Notes under the pieces: generated by a model | What the model saw: only the letters and a program-made list of their open reading frames with translations | What the model was told of the DNA's origin: nothing | The model's database searches: none | Program-made: the position numbers and the translations under genes | Origin: Streptomyces sp. NRRL F-4489 | Lineage (GTDB): Bacteria > Actinomycetota > Actinomycetes > Streptomycetales > Streptomycetaceae | DNA: 64,000 nucleotides | Assembly (NCBI RefSeq): GCF_001509485.1 | Contig: NZ_LLZI01000112.1 | Location: 1 to 64,000, forward strand | Direction of reading: 5' to 3' | Shown: positions 14,352 to 22,692 of the stretch, one piece after another | Numbering within the stretch: the first letter of the stretch is position 1 | How the letters are laid out: each line of letters begins with the position of its first letter

Positions 14352-15833
14352 ATGTCCGAACCCATGCCTGTCCCCCTGCCCGACCTCTCACCCCGCCGCC
14401 GGCTCCTGGTGCTCGCCGTCTGCTGCGCCAGCATGATCGTGGTGGTGATGGACATCTCCATCGTCAACGTGGCACTGCCCGCGATCCGCCGCGATCTGCA
14501 CGCCTCCCTCTCCGGCCTGCAGTGGACGGTCGACGCGTACACCCTGGTCCTGGCCGCTTTCCTGGTCCTCGCCGGATCGGCCGCCGATCGGTTCGGCCGC
14601 CGCCGGATCTTCCAACTCGGCCTGGCCGCCTTCGGGTTCGGGTCGCTGCTGTGCGCCCTGGCGCCCGGTATCGACTGGCTGATCGCGGCGCGCGCGGTCC
14701 AGGCCCTCGGCGGCACGATGCTCAACCCGGTGGCGATGGCGATCGTCGCGACGACGTTCCCCGCACCGGCCGAACGGGCCCGGGCCATCGGCGTCTTCAG
14801 CTCCGTCTCCGGACTGGCCCTGGCCCTGGGGCCGATCCTCGGCGGCGCCCTGGTCGACGGCGTCGGCTGGCACGCCATCTTCTGGATCAACGTACCGATC
14901 GTGGCCGTCGCGCTCGTCGGCACCGCGCTGTTCGTGCCCGAGTCCCGCGCGCCCCGGGCGCGCCGGTTCGACCCGGTGGGCCAGCTGCTGATGATGGTGT
15001 TCCTCGGCGGTGCCGTCTTCGCGATCATCGAGTCCCAGCGGCTGGGCTGGGCCTCGCCGGTCATCTGGTGCCTGCTCGCCGCCGCCGTGCTGAGCGTCGC
15101 CGGGCTCCTCGCCTACGAACCGCGCCGGGCCGACCCGCTGCTCGAACTGCGCCTGTTCCGCAGTGTGCCCTTCAGCTCGGCGGCCGCGATGGCGGTGTTC
15201 GCGCTGTGCGGGTTCGGCGCGTTCCTGTTCGTCACCACGCAGTACCTCCAGGAGGTGCGCGGCCTGTCCGCGCTGGCGACCGGGCTGTGCCTGCTGCCGC
15301 TCGGCGCGCTGGTGGTGGTCCTCGCCCCGGTGGCCGGCCGGCTGGTCGGCGCGCGCGGCCCCCGGCTGCCGCTGACCGTCGCCGGGGCCGCGCTGGCCCT
15401 GGGCGGCGCCGCGTCGCTGGGGATCGGAGCGGCCACCCCGCTGCCGGCCGTGCTGGCGGTCTACCTGCTGTTCGGCGTCTTCATGAGCACCGTCAACCCG
15501 CCCCTGACCAACACCGCGGTCTCCGGCATGCCCCGTTCGATGGCCGGTGTGGCGACCTCGCTGACGTCCGCCGGCCGGCAGACCGGCACCACGCTGGGCG
15601 TCGCCGTTTCGGGAACGATCGCGGGGCCCGCCCTGGCCGGCGGCGGAACGGCGTTCGTGGCGGCCGCGCGCGGTGTGTGGTGGTTGGTGCTCGTCCTGGG
15701 CCTCGCCATCGTCGTTCTCGGTCTGGTCAGCACCGGACGCCGGGCGATGCGCACGGCAGCCCGCGCCGCCGCGCTGTTCGACGAGGTGGACCGCGGTCCG
15801 GCGCAACGGGCCGGAGCGCTCGAACGCCGGTGA
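14352..15833 (+). CDS. MFS drug exporter, DHA2 type
   Basis: A 493-residue major facilitator with about 14 transmembrane segments. TM1 carries VVMDISIVNVALPAI (motif D1), the first cytoplasmic loop GSAADRFGRRR (motif A), and TM5 contains GLALALGPILGGALVD (motif C of antiporters). Such proteins export antibiotics and other lipophilic compounds. The ATG at 14352 is only 24 bases from the divergent MerR start and has no ribosome binding site, consistent with leaderless translation from the MerR-controlled promoter. The cytoplasmic C-terminal tail is about 30 residues. Confidence 0.92.
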   Translation: MSEPMPVPLPDLSPRRRLLVLAVCCASMIVVVMDISIVNVALPAIRRDLHASLSGLQWTVDAYTLVLAAFLVLAGSAADRFGRRRIFQLGLAAFGFGSLLCALAPGIDWLIAARAVQALGGTMLNPVAMAIVATTFPAPAERARAIGVFSSVSGLALALGPILGGALVDGVGWHAIFWINVPIVAVALVGTALFVPESRAPRARRFDPVGQLLMMVFLGGAVFAIIESQRLGWASPVIWCLLAAAVLSVAGLLAYEPRRADPLLELRLFRSVPFSSAAAMAVFALCGFGAFLFVTTQYLQEVRGLSALATGLCLLPLGALVVVLAPVAGRLVGARGPRLPLTVAGAALALGGAASLGIGAATPLPAVLAVYLLFGVFMSTVNPPLTNTAVSGMPRSMAGVATSLTSAGRQTGTTLGVAVSGTIAGPALAGGGTAFVAAARGVWWLVLVLGLAIVVLGLVSTGRRAMRTAARAAALFDEVDRGPAQRAGALERR

Positions 15834-15920
15834 GCCGGGACACCGCGGCGGTACGGTTCGGCGCCCACCCGGCGGGCAACGGGCCTCGGGCGGGCCCGCC
15901 GGGGGCGACCGGATCGGCGC

Positions 15921-16697
15921 CTACCCGCCTCTCCCCCGCTCGACCAGCGCGGCGAAGGCGTCGAGGACGCGTTGCAGGCCGAAGGCGTAGGCGTGGTCGG
16001 GGTCGTAGGCGCTGCCGTGGGCGGCGCCGGCGGCCGCGCCGACCCGGACGGCGGTGGGGTAGACCGCCTCGTCGAGGACGCGGGAGAGGAGCGGGGCGTT
16101 CGCCTCCCACCACTCCTGGTCGTTCATGGCGCTGTCCTGCTGGGCGGCGCGGGCGTCGGCGGCGGCGCGGGCGGTTGCCTGGACGAAGGTGAGGAGATGG
16201 GCCAGGCAGTCGTCCATCTCCACATCGGTGAGGCCCAGGCCGTCGAGTGCGGAGAGTTCGTGTTCGTACTTGGCCATCTGGCCGGGGCCGAGCGGGGGCC
16301 GGGTGGTGGAGACGCCGGCGGCCCATGGGTGGCGGGCGAAGAGGGACTTGTTCTCCTCGGCGATCGCGGTGACGCGTTGGCGCCAGGGCTGCCCTGAGGT
16401 GTCGGTGCGGGGCATGCGGGCGTAGGCGGCGTCGAGCATCAGGTCGAGGAGTTCGGCCTTGCCTGGCACGTAGGTGTAGAGGGTCATCGGTACGACGCCG
16501 AGTTCCTTGGCCACCCGGCGCATGGTCAGCGCGTCCAGGCCCTCGGCGTCGGCGATGGCGGTGGCGGCGTCGACCACCGCGTCGATGCTCAGCCCGCGGC
16601 GCGGTCCTCGGCGGGGGTCGGCCGGGGAGAGGGAACCGCGCCACAGCAGCTGGAGGGTGCGGGCCGGGTCGCCCGAGCTGGTTCGTTCAGTGGACAC
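15921..16697 (-). CDS. TetR family regulator with TetR_C tetracycline-type ligand domain
   Basis: A TetR-family repressor of about 258 residues. The HTH is well kept (SIDAVVDAATAIADAEGLDA, LTMRRVAKELGVVPMTLYTYV, KAELLDLMLDAAY). The C-terminal domain resembles the TetR_C group (HPWAAGVSTTRPPLGPGQM). The N-terminal extension containing ARTLQLLWRG is typical of this subgroup. I prefer GTG 16697, which follows GAGAGGA; the ATG at 16715 would add six residues. It is divergent from the VOC protein gene at 16815, with a long palindrome between them. Confidence 0.88.
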   Translation of the reverse strand: MSTERTSSGDPARTLQLLWRGSLSPADPRRGPRRGLSIDAVVDAATAIADAEGLDALTMRRVAKELGVVPMTLYTYVPGKAELLDLMLDAAYARMPRTDTSGQPWRQRVTAIAEENKSLFARHPWAAGVSTTRPPLGPGQMAKYEHELSALDGLGLTDVEMDDCLAHLLTFVQATARAAADARAAQQDSAMNDQEWWEANAPLLSRVLDEAVYPTAVRVGAAAGAAHGSAYDPDHAYAFGLQRVLDAFAALVERGRGG

Positions 16698-16720
16698 CGG
16701 GCCATCCTCTCGCATTCGAT

Positions 16721-16753
16721 CTCTGTACGTGGTACAACGTACGTCGTACAGAG
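16721..16753. promoter_or_regulatory. Long TetR-type palindromic operator
   Basis: CTCTGTACG (16721-16729) and CGTACAGAG (16745-16753) are perfect nine-base inverted arms around a GTAC-rich centre (GGTACAACGTACGT). The site lies between the divergent tetR and VOC genes and could hold two overlapping dimers, which would repress both promoters. Confidence 0.6.
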
Positions 16754-16814
16754 TAATGCTGCGCCGGCCGCGCGCCGACCGCCCGCCGCCGGCACCCCTT
16801 CTGGAGGAGCCTTC

Positions 16815-17204
16815 GTGAAGATCACTTCGAGTGCCGTGTCGCTCAACGTGGAGGACGTCCCGGCGTCCAGCGGCTTTCTCGTCCAGCACTTCGGATTCCG
16901 CGAGGAGATGGCCGCCGAGGGCTTCGCGTCCCTGACCCGCGACGACGCGGGCATGAACGTCATCTTCCTGCGGCGCGGACTGGAGACACTACCGGCCGAC
17001 CAGCGCGAGGTGCACGCCGCCGGCCTGATCCTCGCCTTCGTCGTGGACGACCTCGAGGGCGAACTCGCGCGCCTGCGCTCCGAAGGCGTCGAGATCACGA
17101 TGCCGCTGACCGAGGAGGAGTGGGGCGAGCGCGCCTTCCAGGTCCGCGATCCCAACGGCGTCATCGTGCAGCTGGTCGACTGGAACGCCCCGGCCGGCGC
17201 CTGA
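16815..17204 (+). CDS. VOC superfamily (glyoxalase/bleomycin resistance) protein
   Basis: A 129-residue vicinal-oxygen-chelate protein made of two beta-alpha-beta-beta-beta modules: SSAVSLNVEDVPASSGFLVQ and FGFREEM in the first, LAFVVDDLEGELARLRSEG and AFQVRDPNGVIVQLVDW in the second. The DPNG turn and terminal QLV strand are typical. VOC proteins include isomerases, dioxygenases and drug-binding resistance proteins; the metal ligands here are not all obvious, so function is open. GTG 16815 follows GGAGGAG. It is divergent from the TetR gene and is its likely target. Confidence 0.85.
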   Translation: MKITSSAVSLNVEDVPASSGFLVQHFGFREEMAAEGFASLTRDDAGMNVIFLRRGLETLPADQREVHAAGLILAFVVDDLEGELARLRSEGVEITMPLTEEEWGERAFQVRDPNGVIVQLVDWNAPAGA

Positions 17205-17411
17205 GGGCATCGCCAACTGGCGCCTCATACAAGGGTATTGGCGCCTTCCGTTTACAAACCTGGTGTGTACGGCGCGTGAAGGGTGCGGCGTTTGATTCAC
17301 CGGGCCGCACCCGAGCGGGCAGTCTGGCGCGTGGCGGGAATCGTTCAAGGGATTCCTGCTCCAGCACGGCATGCGCTGCGATCCACGACGAGAAAAAGGA
17401 CGCTCATCAGC

Positions 17412-17621
17412 ATGAGCAACACCTCCGGCATTGAGACCCGCGAGATAGCCGACGACGACCTCGACAACGTCGCGGGCGGTCTCTCCGTCAGCGGCTCCTT
17501 GGAGGGCCTGACCGCCAAGTTCACCCCGGGCCCGAACGGGGTGCCTGTCCTGACGGGCGGCTCCATCAAGTCCCTCAGCATCACCGTCTCGGACATCCCG
17601 CTCGGCCCGCTCGGCGGCTGA
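17412..17621 (+). CDS. Orphan double-glycine-leader peptide (RiPP/bacteriocin-like precursor)
   Basis: A 69-residue peptide with a classic double-glycine leader: 23 residues ending EIADDDLDNVAGG, the E(L/I)xDxxLDxVxGG pattern cut by C39-type peptidases. The 46-residue remainder is Ser/Thr/Gly/Pro/Leu-rich (starts LSVSGSLEGL, ends ITVSDIPLGPLGG) and has no cysteine, so lanthionine formation is impossible. No modifying enzyme, peptidase or transporter is adjacent. A weak AAGGA lies 12 bases upstream of the ATG. The 200 bases before it are noncoding, with two copies of TGGCGCCT. Precursor status is inferred from the leader alone. Confidence 0.65.
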   Translation: MSNTSGIETREIADDDLDNVAGGLSVSGSLEGLTAKFTPGPNGVPVLTGGSIKSLSITVSDIPLGPLGG

Positions 17622-17651
17622 GCCCGCGGGTTCGGCACGGCGCTCGGCCGC

Positions 17652-17687
17652 CCGGTCCCCGCTGCGGGGCCGGTCCCCGCTGCGGGG
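17652..17687. repeat. Tandem 18-bp repeat, each copy a small hairpin
   Basis: Two head-to-tail copies of CCGGTCCCCGCTGCGGGG (17652-17669 and 17670-17687). Each copy can fold as CCCCG-CTG-CGGGG. It lies 30 bases after the double-glycine peptide gene and could act as a rho-independent-type stop lacking a U-tract, as is common in Streptomyces. Confidence 0.6.
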
Positions 17688-17884
17688 TATGGGGTAGCGC
17701 GTCGGGTGCCTGTGTGACGTCGGCCTTCAGGACGTGGGTTCGCCCCCGGTCCTGGGGGCCGATGTCGTTGTGCGGGGAGGGGGGTGGTTGCGTCCGTCAC
17801 GCTGCCGCTTCGCGTTCCGGACAGGTCGGGCATGGCGGGCAGGCTCAGCAGACGAACGCCGCCGTGGGGACGTAAGGTGCGGCC

Positions 17885-18526
17885 ATGACCGACGTTCAGA
17901 CTGCAACGCCCCAGGAAGCCTTTGAGCTGCTGATGGCTGGCAACCAGCGCTTTGTCACCGGTGAGCCCGCGCACCCCAACCAGGACGCCGCGCGGCGCGC
18001 CGCGACCGCGCCGGCGCAGCGCCCGTTCGCCGTGCTGTTCGGCTGCTCCGACTCGCGCCTGGCCGCCGAGATCATCTTCGACCGGGGCCTGGGCGATCTC
18101 TTCGTGGTCCGTACCGCCGGCCACGTGACGGGCAACGAGGTGCTGGGCAGCATCGAGTACGGGGCCGCCGTGCTGGACTGCCCGCTGGTCGTGGTGCTGG
18201 GGCACGACTCGTGCGGCGCGGTCGGTGCGGCCCGCGCCGCGCTGGAGGACGGGACGACGCCGGCCGGCTACATCCGCGATGTCGTCGAACGGGTCACGCC
18301 CAGCGTCCTCGCCGCCCGGGCCGCCGGCTACGAGAAGCCGGAGGAGATCCTCGCCGAGCACGTGCGCAACACCGTCGACCTGCTGCTGGACCGCTCCCGG
18401 ATCCTGGCCGAGCGGGTCGAGGCGGGCCAGGCCGCCGTGGTGGGGCTGTGCTACCGACTGGCCGATGGCACCGCCCAGGTCGTCGCCGCCCGGGGGCTGG
18501 ACGTTCCGGTCGCGTTGTCCGCCTGA
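17885..18526 (+). CDS. Beta-class carbonic anhydrase
   Basis: A 213-residue beta-carbonic anhydrase catalysing CO2 hydration to bicarbonate. Zinc and catalytic residues are all present: C54-S-D56-S-R58 and H107-D-S-C110-G. The rest (AHPNQDAAR, VVRTAGHVTGNEVLGSIEYG, YRLADG near the end) fits the family and the length is normal for bacterial single-domain members. ATG 17885 is the natural start. It faces the MarR gene convergently across a strong hairpin. A SulP anion transporter, a family that includes bicarbonate carriers, lies 2.3 kb downstream, but the two are not in one operon. Confidence 0.93.
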   Translation: MTDVQTATPQEAFELLMAGNQRFVTGEPAHPNQDAARRAATAPAQRPFAVLFGCSDSRLAAEIIFDRGLGDLFVVRTAGHVTGNEVLGSIEYGAAVLDCPLVVVLGHDSCGAVGAARAALEDGTTPAGYIRDVVERVTPSVLAARAAGYEKPEEILAEHVRNTVDLLLDRSRILAERVEAGQAAVVGLCYRLADGTAQVVAARGLDVPVALSA

Positions 18527-18569
18527 GCGGCGGGACTTCCTCGCCCGCCTGGACGGGCGGGCGGTGAGC

Positions 18570-18617
18570 AGTGCCTGTCGGCGCGGGGCGCACGGCGTCG
18601 CCGCGCCGACAGGCACT
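18570..18617. terminator. Bidirectional hairpin terminator
   Basis: A perfect 17-base inverted repeat, AGTGCCTGTCGGCGCGG (18570-18586) with its complement at 18601-18617, around a 14-base loop. It sits between the convergent carbonic anhydrase and MarR genes, so it can end transcription from both sides. Confidence 0.8.
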
Positions 18618-18656
18618 CCTCCTCTGCCTGGGACTCCGCACGGCTTCCTTCCGTGC

Positions 18657-19211
18657 CTAGTCGGCAGGCCGCGTACGGGTCGCGTCCGCTGCCTGGGACA
18701 GGGCCCGCAGGGCTCGGATCAGGCCGGTGCGCTCCTCGGCGGGGAGGCGGGCGACGATCGTGCCGATCTCCTCGTACCGGCGGGCCAGCACCCTTTCGAC
18801 CAGGTGGCGGCCGGCCGCGGTCAGGCGCAGGACGACCTCGCGGCGGTTGCGGGGGTTGACCCTGCGGTCCACGAGGCCGGTGGCCTGGAGCTTGTCGATC
18901 ATACGCAGTGCCGTGGACGGGCTGACCTGCAATGATGCGGCCAGTGCGGCCAGCTTCACCGGCCCCTGGCTGTGCAGCATGACCAGGGTGCGGAGCTGGG
19001 GCAGGGTCGGTGCGGGGTCGACCGCGGCCAGGGAGCGGGCGGAGATCCCCACGAAGATCCGTATCGCGGATTCCAGCGCGGCGGTGACTTGCTCGATGGT
19101 TTCCTGGGCGTCGCCGGCCGCGTCGGCGTCCCCGGCGCGCGTACGGAGGTCCCCCGCTCGGGCGCCCCATGCCTCGCCGCCGCGGCCTGCGTACTGTCCC
19201 ACGGGAAGCAC
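18657..19211 (-). CDS. MarR family transcriptional regulator
   Basis: A MarR-family regulator of 184 residues from GTG 19211 (a second GTG at 19202 is also possible). The winged helix is visible as PTLPQLRTLVMLHSQG, VKLAALAASLQVSPSTALRMIDKL, GLVDRRVNPRNRREVVLRLT, followed by a dimerisation helix (HLVERVLARRYEEIGTIVARL). The N-terminal 40 residues are low complexity. It is divergent from the SPW membrane protein gene and an ATTG/CAAT dyad lies between them. The ligand is unknown. Confidence 0.87.
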   Translation of the reverse strand: MLPVGQYAGRGGEAWGARAGDLRTRAGDADAAGDAQETIEQVTAALESAIRIFVGISARSLAAVDPAPTLPQLRTLVMLHSQGPVKLAALAASLQVSPSTALRMIDKLQATGLVDRRVNPRNRREVVLRLTAAGRHLVERVLARRYEEIGTIVARLPAEERTGLIRALRALSQAADATRTRPAD

Positions 19212-19283
19212 CGCCTCTTCCCCAGCCAGTTCCCCGGTGTCCTCCCGGGCTTTTACCCGCTCGCGCGAGCTTCACGGTTCACT

Positions 19284-19298
19284 ATTGCAGAGTACAAT
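19284..19298. promoter_or_regulatory. Candidate MarR operator
   Basis: ATTGCAGAGTACAAT forms a 15-base imperfect dyad with perfect ATTG/CAAT ends, in the AT-richer gap between the divergent marR (19211) and SPW (19353) genes. Size and base composition fit MarR-type sites. Confidence 0.45.
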
Positions 19299-19352
19299 GG
19301 TGGCGTAGGTGAGGTCATTCGAAGGATCTGCATCTGAGAGGAAGCGATTCGA

Positions 19353-19823
19353 ATGTCGGACCTCTCTCACCGCCCGTCGCATCAGACGACGGACATCACC
19401 AGTCACCCCGATGTACCCGAGATGCGGGAGCGCTACGCGCGGCTGACTTCCGGGCGCGAAGCGGCGGCGCTGGACGGGTTCGTCCTCCTCACCGGGATGT
19501 ACACGGCGATCTCGCCGTGGGTGGTGCACTTCCGTCTGTCGAGTCCGGAACTCATGGTGAACAACCTCGTCATCGGCCTGGTGCTGGCCGTGATCGGCCT
19601 CGGGCTGACCCGCGCGCCGGAGCGGATGTTCCAGCTGAGCTGGACCTGCGCGGTGGCCGGTGTGTGGTTGATCATCTCGCCGTGGGTCGTGACGGCCGGG
19701 CACAGCGCGACGGCCGGAATGATCTGGAACAACGTGTGGATCGGAGCCGTGACTCTGGTCCTCGGTCTCGCCGCCACCTATCTGGCGCTGCCGACGCTGC
19801 GCCGGCCGTCGGCCAGCCCGTAG
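19353..19823 (+). CDS. SPW repeat membrane protein
   Basis: A 156-residue integral membrane protein with two SPW repeats, each a pair of hydrophobic segments built around SPWVV (AISPWVVHFRLSS and IISPWVVTAGHSA). The N-terminal 45 residues are hydrophilic and cytoplasmic. SPW proteins are common in actinobacteria and of unknown function, frequently linked to stress. The ATG at 19353 follows GAGAGGAAGCG. It is divergent from a MarR regulator and followed after 73 bases by the DUF3040 gene, with which it may be co-transcribed. Confidence 0.9.
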   Translation: MSDLSHRPSHQTTDITSHPDVPEMRERYARLTSGREAAALDGFVLLTGMYTAISPWVVHFRLSSPELMVNNLVIGLVLAVIGLGLTRAPERMFQLSWTCAVAGVWLIISPWVVTAGHSATAGMIWNNVWIGAVTLVLGLAATYLALPTLRRPSASP

Positions 19824-19896
19824 AAGCGGCGGAGAGCGACCGGAGCCGCGCGCCGCGGCACGTCCGGCGGGCGCGCGGCTCCGGGAGGAGGCGACC

Positions 19897-20232
19897 ATGA
19901 CTCTCCCCATGCGTGACCGGCGGATCCTCGCTGAAATCGAGCAGTGCTTCCTGGCCGACGATCCCGAACTCGCCATCCTGCTGGGCACGTTCGGCGAGGT
20001 CCGGCCGAGGCGCCGGTGGCGTCTTCTCGGGCCGCGCCGCCGGGTGGTGGCGCTTGCCTACGCGGCGGTGGCGGCGAGCGCGGTCCTGCTGGTGGCGGCC
20101 TGTGCGGCCCGGAGTGTGATCCTGCTGTGCGCGGCCGGAGCCATGGTGCTGCTGTCCGCAGCGCCCTTCCTGCTCAGGGCGCGCCTGCGCAACGGGAGTC
20201 GGCGCGAGTCCGCAGGAAGCGGAGGCGGGTGA
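19897..20232 (+). CDS. DUF3040 membrane protein
   Basis: A 111-residue protein of the DUF3040 type: an N-terminal segment RDRRILAEIEQCFLADDPELA (the family's hallmark EIEQ...DDP), a basic linker (RPRRRWRLLGPRRR), then two hydrophobic helices (VVALAYAAVAASAVLLVAAC and VILLCAAGAMVLLSAAPFLL). The ATG at 19897 is preceded by GGAGGAG. Function is unknown. The next gene starts six bases after its stop, so the pair is an operon. Confidence 0.85.
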   Translation: MTLPMRDRRILAEIEQCFLADDPELAILLGTFGEVRPRRRWRLLGPRRRVVALAYAAVAASAVLLVAACAARSVILLCAAGAMVLLSAAPFLLRARLRNGSRRESAGSGGG

Positions 20233-20237
20233 GGGTC

Positions 20238-20477
20238 GTGAAGTGCTTCGACTGCGCGCGGGCCGAAGAGGCCGTCGACGCGGTGGGGATCTGCCATCAC
20301 TGCGGTGTCGGGGTGTGCCTCGCGCACTGCCATGTGAGCCTGGAGCCCGGCCATCGGCTGTCGGGCGTGGGCCAGTCCACGCTGTCCCGGCGGGCCCGGG
20401 TGCTGGTCTGCCTCACCTGCCACTCCGCTCTGGTTCCCTCCTACGCGGCCGACGCCCAGGGCCACCACGCACGCTGA
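20238..20477 (+). CDS. DUF2180 cysteine-rich zinc-ribbon protein
   Basis: A 79-residue Cys/His-rich protein matching DUF2180: KCFDC at the N-terminus, ICHHCGVGVCLAHCH next and LVCLTCHS near the end, giving several CxxC pairs likely to bind zinc. DUF2180 proteins occur widely in Streptomyces and archaea with unknown role. GTG 20238 follows GAGGGTC, five bases after the DUF3040 stop. The 375 bases downstream, up to the SulP gene, hold no credible ORF; the stretch is A/C-rich near 20480-20560 with a short CAGTCGC repeat and presumably carries the SulP promoter. Confidence 0.85.
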   Translation: MKCFDCARAEEAVDAVGICHHCGVGVCLAHCHVSLEPGHRLSGVGQSTLSRRARVLVCLTCHSALVPSYAADAQGHHAR

Positions 20478-20852
20478 CGAAACCACCGCCGCTGTTCGCC
20501 AACCACCGTTCACCGCTCGTCAGTCGCCAGTCGCCGTTCTCCCCCCACCAACCGCCGAATGTGCACCGCACGGTCGGCTTAACTCCTTGCGGATGACGCC
20601 CCGAACCCTGTTTCTGGATTGCCGCACTGGCCCCCATACGCGAACGTAAGGGACATTCGGCCACGGGGGAATCGAGGGTGGCGTGGCGGCGGGGGCGAAG
20701 CGTTCCCGCCGCTCCGGGCAGTTTTCACACCGCCGCGCAGGCGCGCGCGTCGCGATGCGGTATCCCCGTCGGCAACCGAGGCGGCGTCTGCGCGACGGCT
20801 GCTCCCCCTCCCCGTGGCACCTTCTCGTGTGCCTTTCGGCAGAAGGGTGGCA

Positions 20853-22628
20853 GTGAGCATGGACATCCGGGAGAGACGAACGCGGAAGGTCCCGGCGGAC
20901 CGTTCCGCGCACCCTGGACGAACGACGCCGGCCGCGCGCTCCCGGCTTCCGCTTCTACCGGACCGCGACGACCTCGCGGCGCTGCGCCGCGCACCACGCC
21001 AGGACGTCTTCGCCGGACTGACCGTGGCGATCGCCGCCCTTCCGCTCTCCCTCGGCTTCGGAGTGGCGTCCGGGCTGGGCGCCCGCGCCGGGCTGATCAC
21101 CGCCGTACTGGCCGGCGGGCTGGCGGCCGTACTGGGCGGGGCGCGGCTGCAGATCACCGGGCCGAGCGGGGTCATCGCCGTCGTGCTGGCCCCGGTCGCG
21201 GCAGCCCGCGGGACGTCGGCGGTGCTCGTGACCGGGCTGCTGGCCGGGGCCGTTCTCCTCGCGTTCTCGCTGGCGGGCGCCGACCGGTATCTGCGGTGGG
21301 TGCCCGCGCCGGTCGTCAAGGGCTGTGTGCTCGGCGCCGCCGCGGTGATCATCGCCCAGCAGATTCCGGCCGGGCTGGGCAGGACGGTTCCCCACGGGGA
21401 AGCCGTGGCCGCGGCGGCGGCCGGGGCGGTCGGCGGCTTTCTCCGCGACCCTGACTGGCCCGCGCTCGCCGTGGCCCTGGCGACCCTGGCCATCAGCCTG
21501 CTCGGCCCCCGGCTGCGTCCGGCCGTCCCGTTCCCGCTGCTGGCCGTCGCCGCGGCCACCGCCGTCGCCGAGTGCGCCCGGCTGCCGCTCCCCCGGATCG
21601 GCCACCTGCGGACGGGCCTGCCGGCACCCTCCCCCGACTTCCTGGTGCCGTCCGAGGTGTTCGGGCTGGTACCCGGCGCGCTGACCCTCGCGGCGCTGAT
21701 CGCCCTGGAATCCTTGATGGGCGCGGCGGCGGCCGACGCGATGAGCGGTACCGAACGGCACGACGGCCGGCGGGTGCTGTTCGGCCAGGGCGTCGCCAAC
21801 CTGGCGGTGCCGTTCTTCGGGGGCGTGGCCGCCACCGGCACCATGTGCCGTACCGCCCTCAACGTACGGTCCGGAGCCGTGTCCCAGCTGGCCGCGCTGG
21901 CCAACGCCGCGGCCCTGGCCGTCGTCCTCCTCGCCGCCGCCCCGCTGGCGTCCGCCGTCCCGCTGGCGGCGCTGGCCGGGGTGCTCATCGCCACCGCCAC
22001 CCGCATGATCGACATCGGGTCGCTGCGCGCGCTGAGCCGCGTGGGGCGCGGCCAGGCGGCGATCGCCGCGCTCACCGCGACGCTCACCCTGGCCGTCGAT
22101 CTGGTGACCGCGGTGTGCACCGGCATGGTCCTGGCGATGGCGCTGGCCCTGCGCACCCTGACCGCGACCTCGCGGGTGGAGCACGTACGGGTCCCCGCCC
22201 AGCGGACCCCGCTCCCCGAGGGGACTCCCCCGGCGCCCGCCTCTTCCGAGGCGCAGATCGCCGTGCACCACCTCGCCGGGCCGCTGCTGTTCACCACCGC
22301 CGACCGGGTACTGGGCCCGGTCATGCTGCCCTCGCCGGCCCGGGCGGTGGTGCTCGACCTCAGCCGGGTCACCGGACTCGACAGCACGGCGATCCTGCTG
22401 CTGGCCGAGGTCATCGACCACCATCGGCGGCGCGATGCGGTGGTGCATCTCTCCGGTGTCTGCGAGGCCCACCGGGTCCACCTCGGCGCTCTCGGCGTGC
22501 TGGCCAAACTGCCGCCGCCAGGCACCCCGTTCGCCACGGCGAGCGAGGCGGTCGCCCAGGCACGCGCGCACCTGCACGCCCTCGCGCCCTCACCCCAGGA
22601 CGAGCCCGCGACCCGCCCGCTCCCCTGA
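20853..22628 (+). CDS. SulP family inorganic anion transporter with STAS domain
   Basis: A 591-residue SulP/SLC26-type transporter. Roughly a dozen hydrophobic segments span residues 45-440, including LTVAIAALPLSLGFGVASGLG and the substrate-site region LQITGPSGVIAVVLAPVAAA. The soluble C-terminal STAS domain follows (AQIAVHHLAGPLLF, VVLDLSRVTGLDSTAILLLA). The family carries sulfate, bicarbonate or other anions with Na+ or H+. The GTG at 20853 has GAAGGG upstream; ATG 20859 is an alternative. It stands alone; bicarbonate is possible given the carbonic anhydrase nearby, but that is only inference. Confidence 0.92.
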   Translation: MSMDIRERRTRKVPADRSAHPGRTTPAARSRLPLLPDRDDLAALRRAPRQDVFAGLTVAIAALPLSLGFGVASGLGARAGLITAVLAGGLAAVLGGARLQITGPSGVIAVVLAPVAAARGTSAVLVTGLLAGAVLLAFSLAGADRYLRWVPAPVVKGCVLGAAAVIIAQQIPAGLGRTVPHGEAVAAAAAGAVGGFLRDPDWPALAVALATLAISLLGPRLRPAVPFPLLAVAAATAVAECARLPLPRIGHLRTGLPAPSPDFLVPSEVFGLVPGALTLAALIALESLMGAAAADAMSGTERHDGRRVLFGQGVANLAVPFFGGVAATGTMCRTALNVRSGAVSQLAALANAAALAVVLLAAAPLASAVPLAALAGVLIATATRMIDIGSLRALSRVGRGQAAIAALTATLTLAVDLVTAVCTGMVLAMALALRTLTATSRVEHVRVPAQRTPLPEGTPPAPASSEAQIAVHHLAGPLLFTTADRVLGPVMLPSPARAVVLDLSRVTGLDSTAILLLAEVIDHHRRRDAVVHLSGVCEAHRVHLGALGVLAKLPPPGTPFATASEAVAQARAHLHALAPSPQDEPATRPLP

Positions 22629-22692
22629 CCGACGACCGCGCCCGCACCACCCCACCTCACTCCCTACGCGGCGACCAGCCGCCACCCCCCTC

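Noticed and set aside
17412..17621. Lanthipeptide precursor
   Set aside because: The double-glycine leader fits, but the core has no cysteine and no LanM/LanB-type enzyme is nearby.
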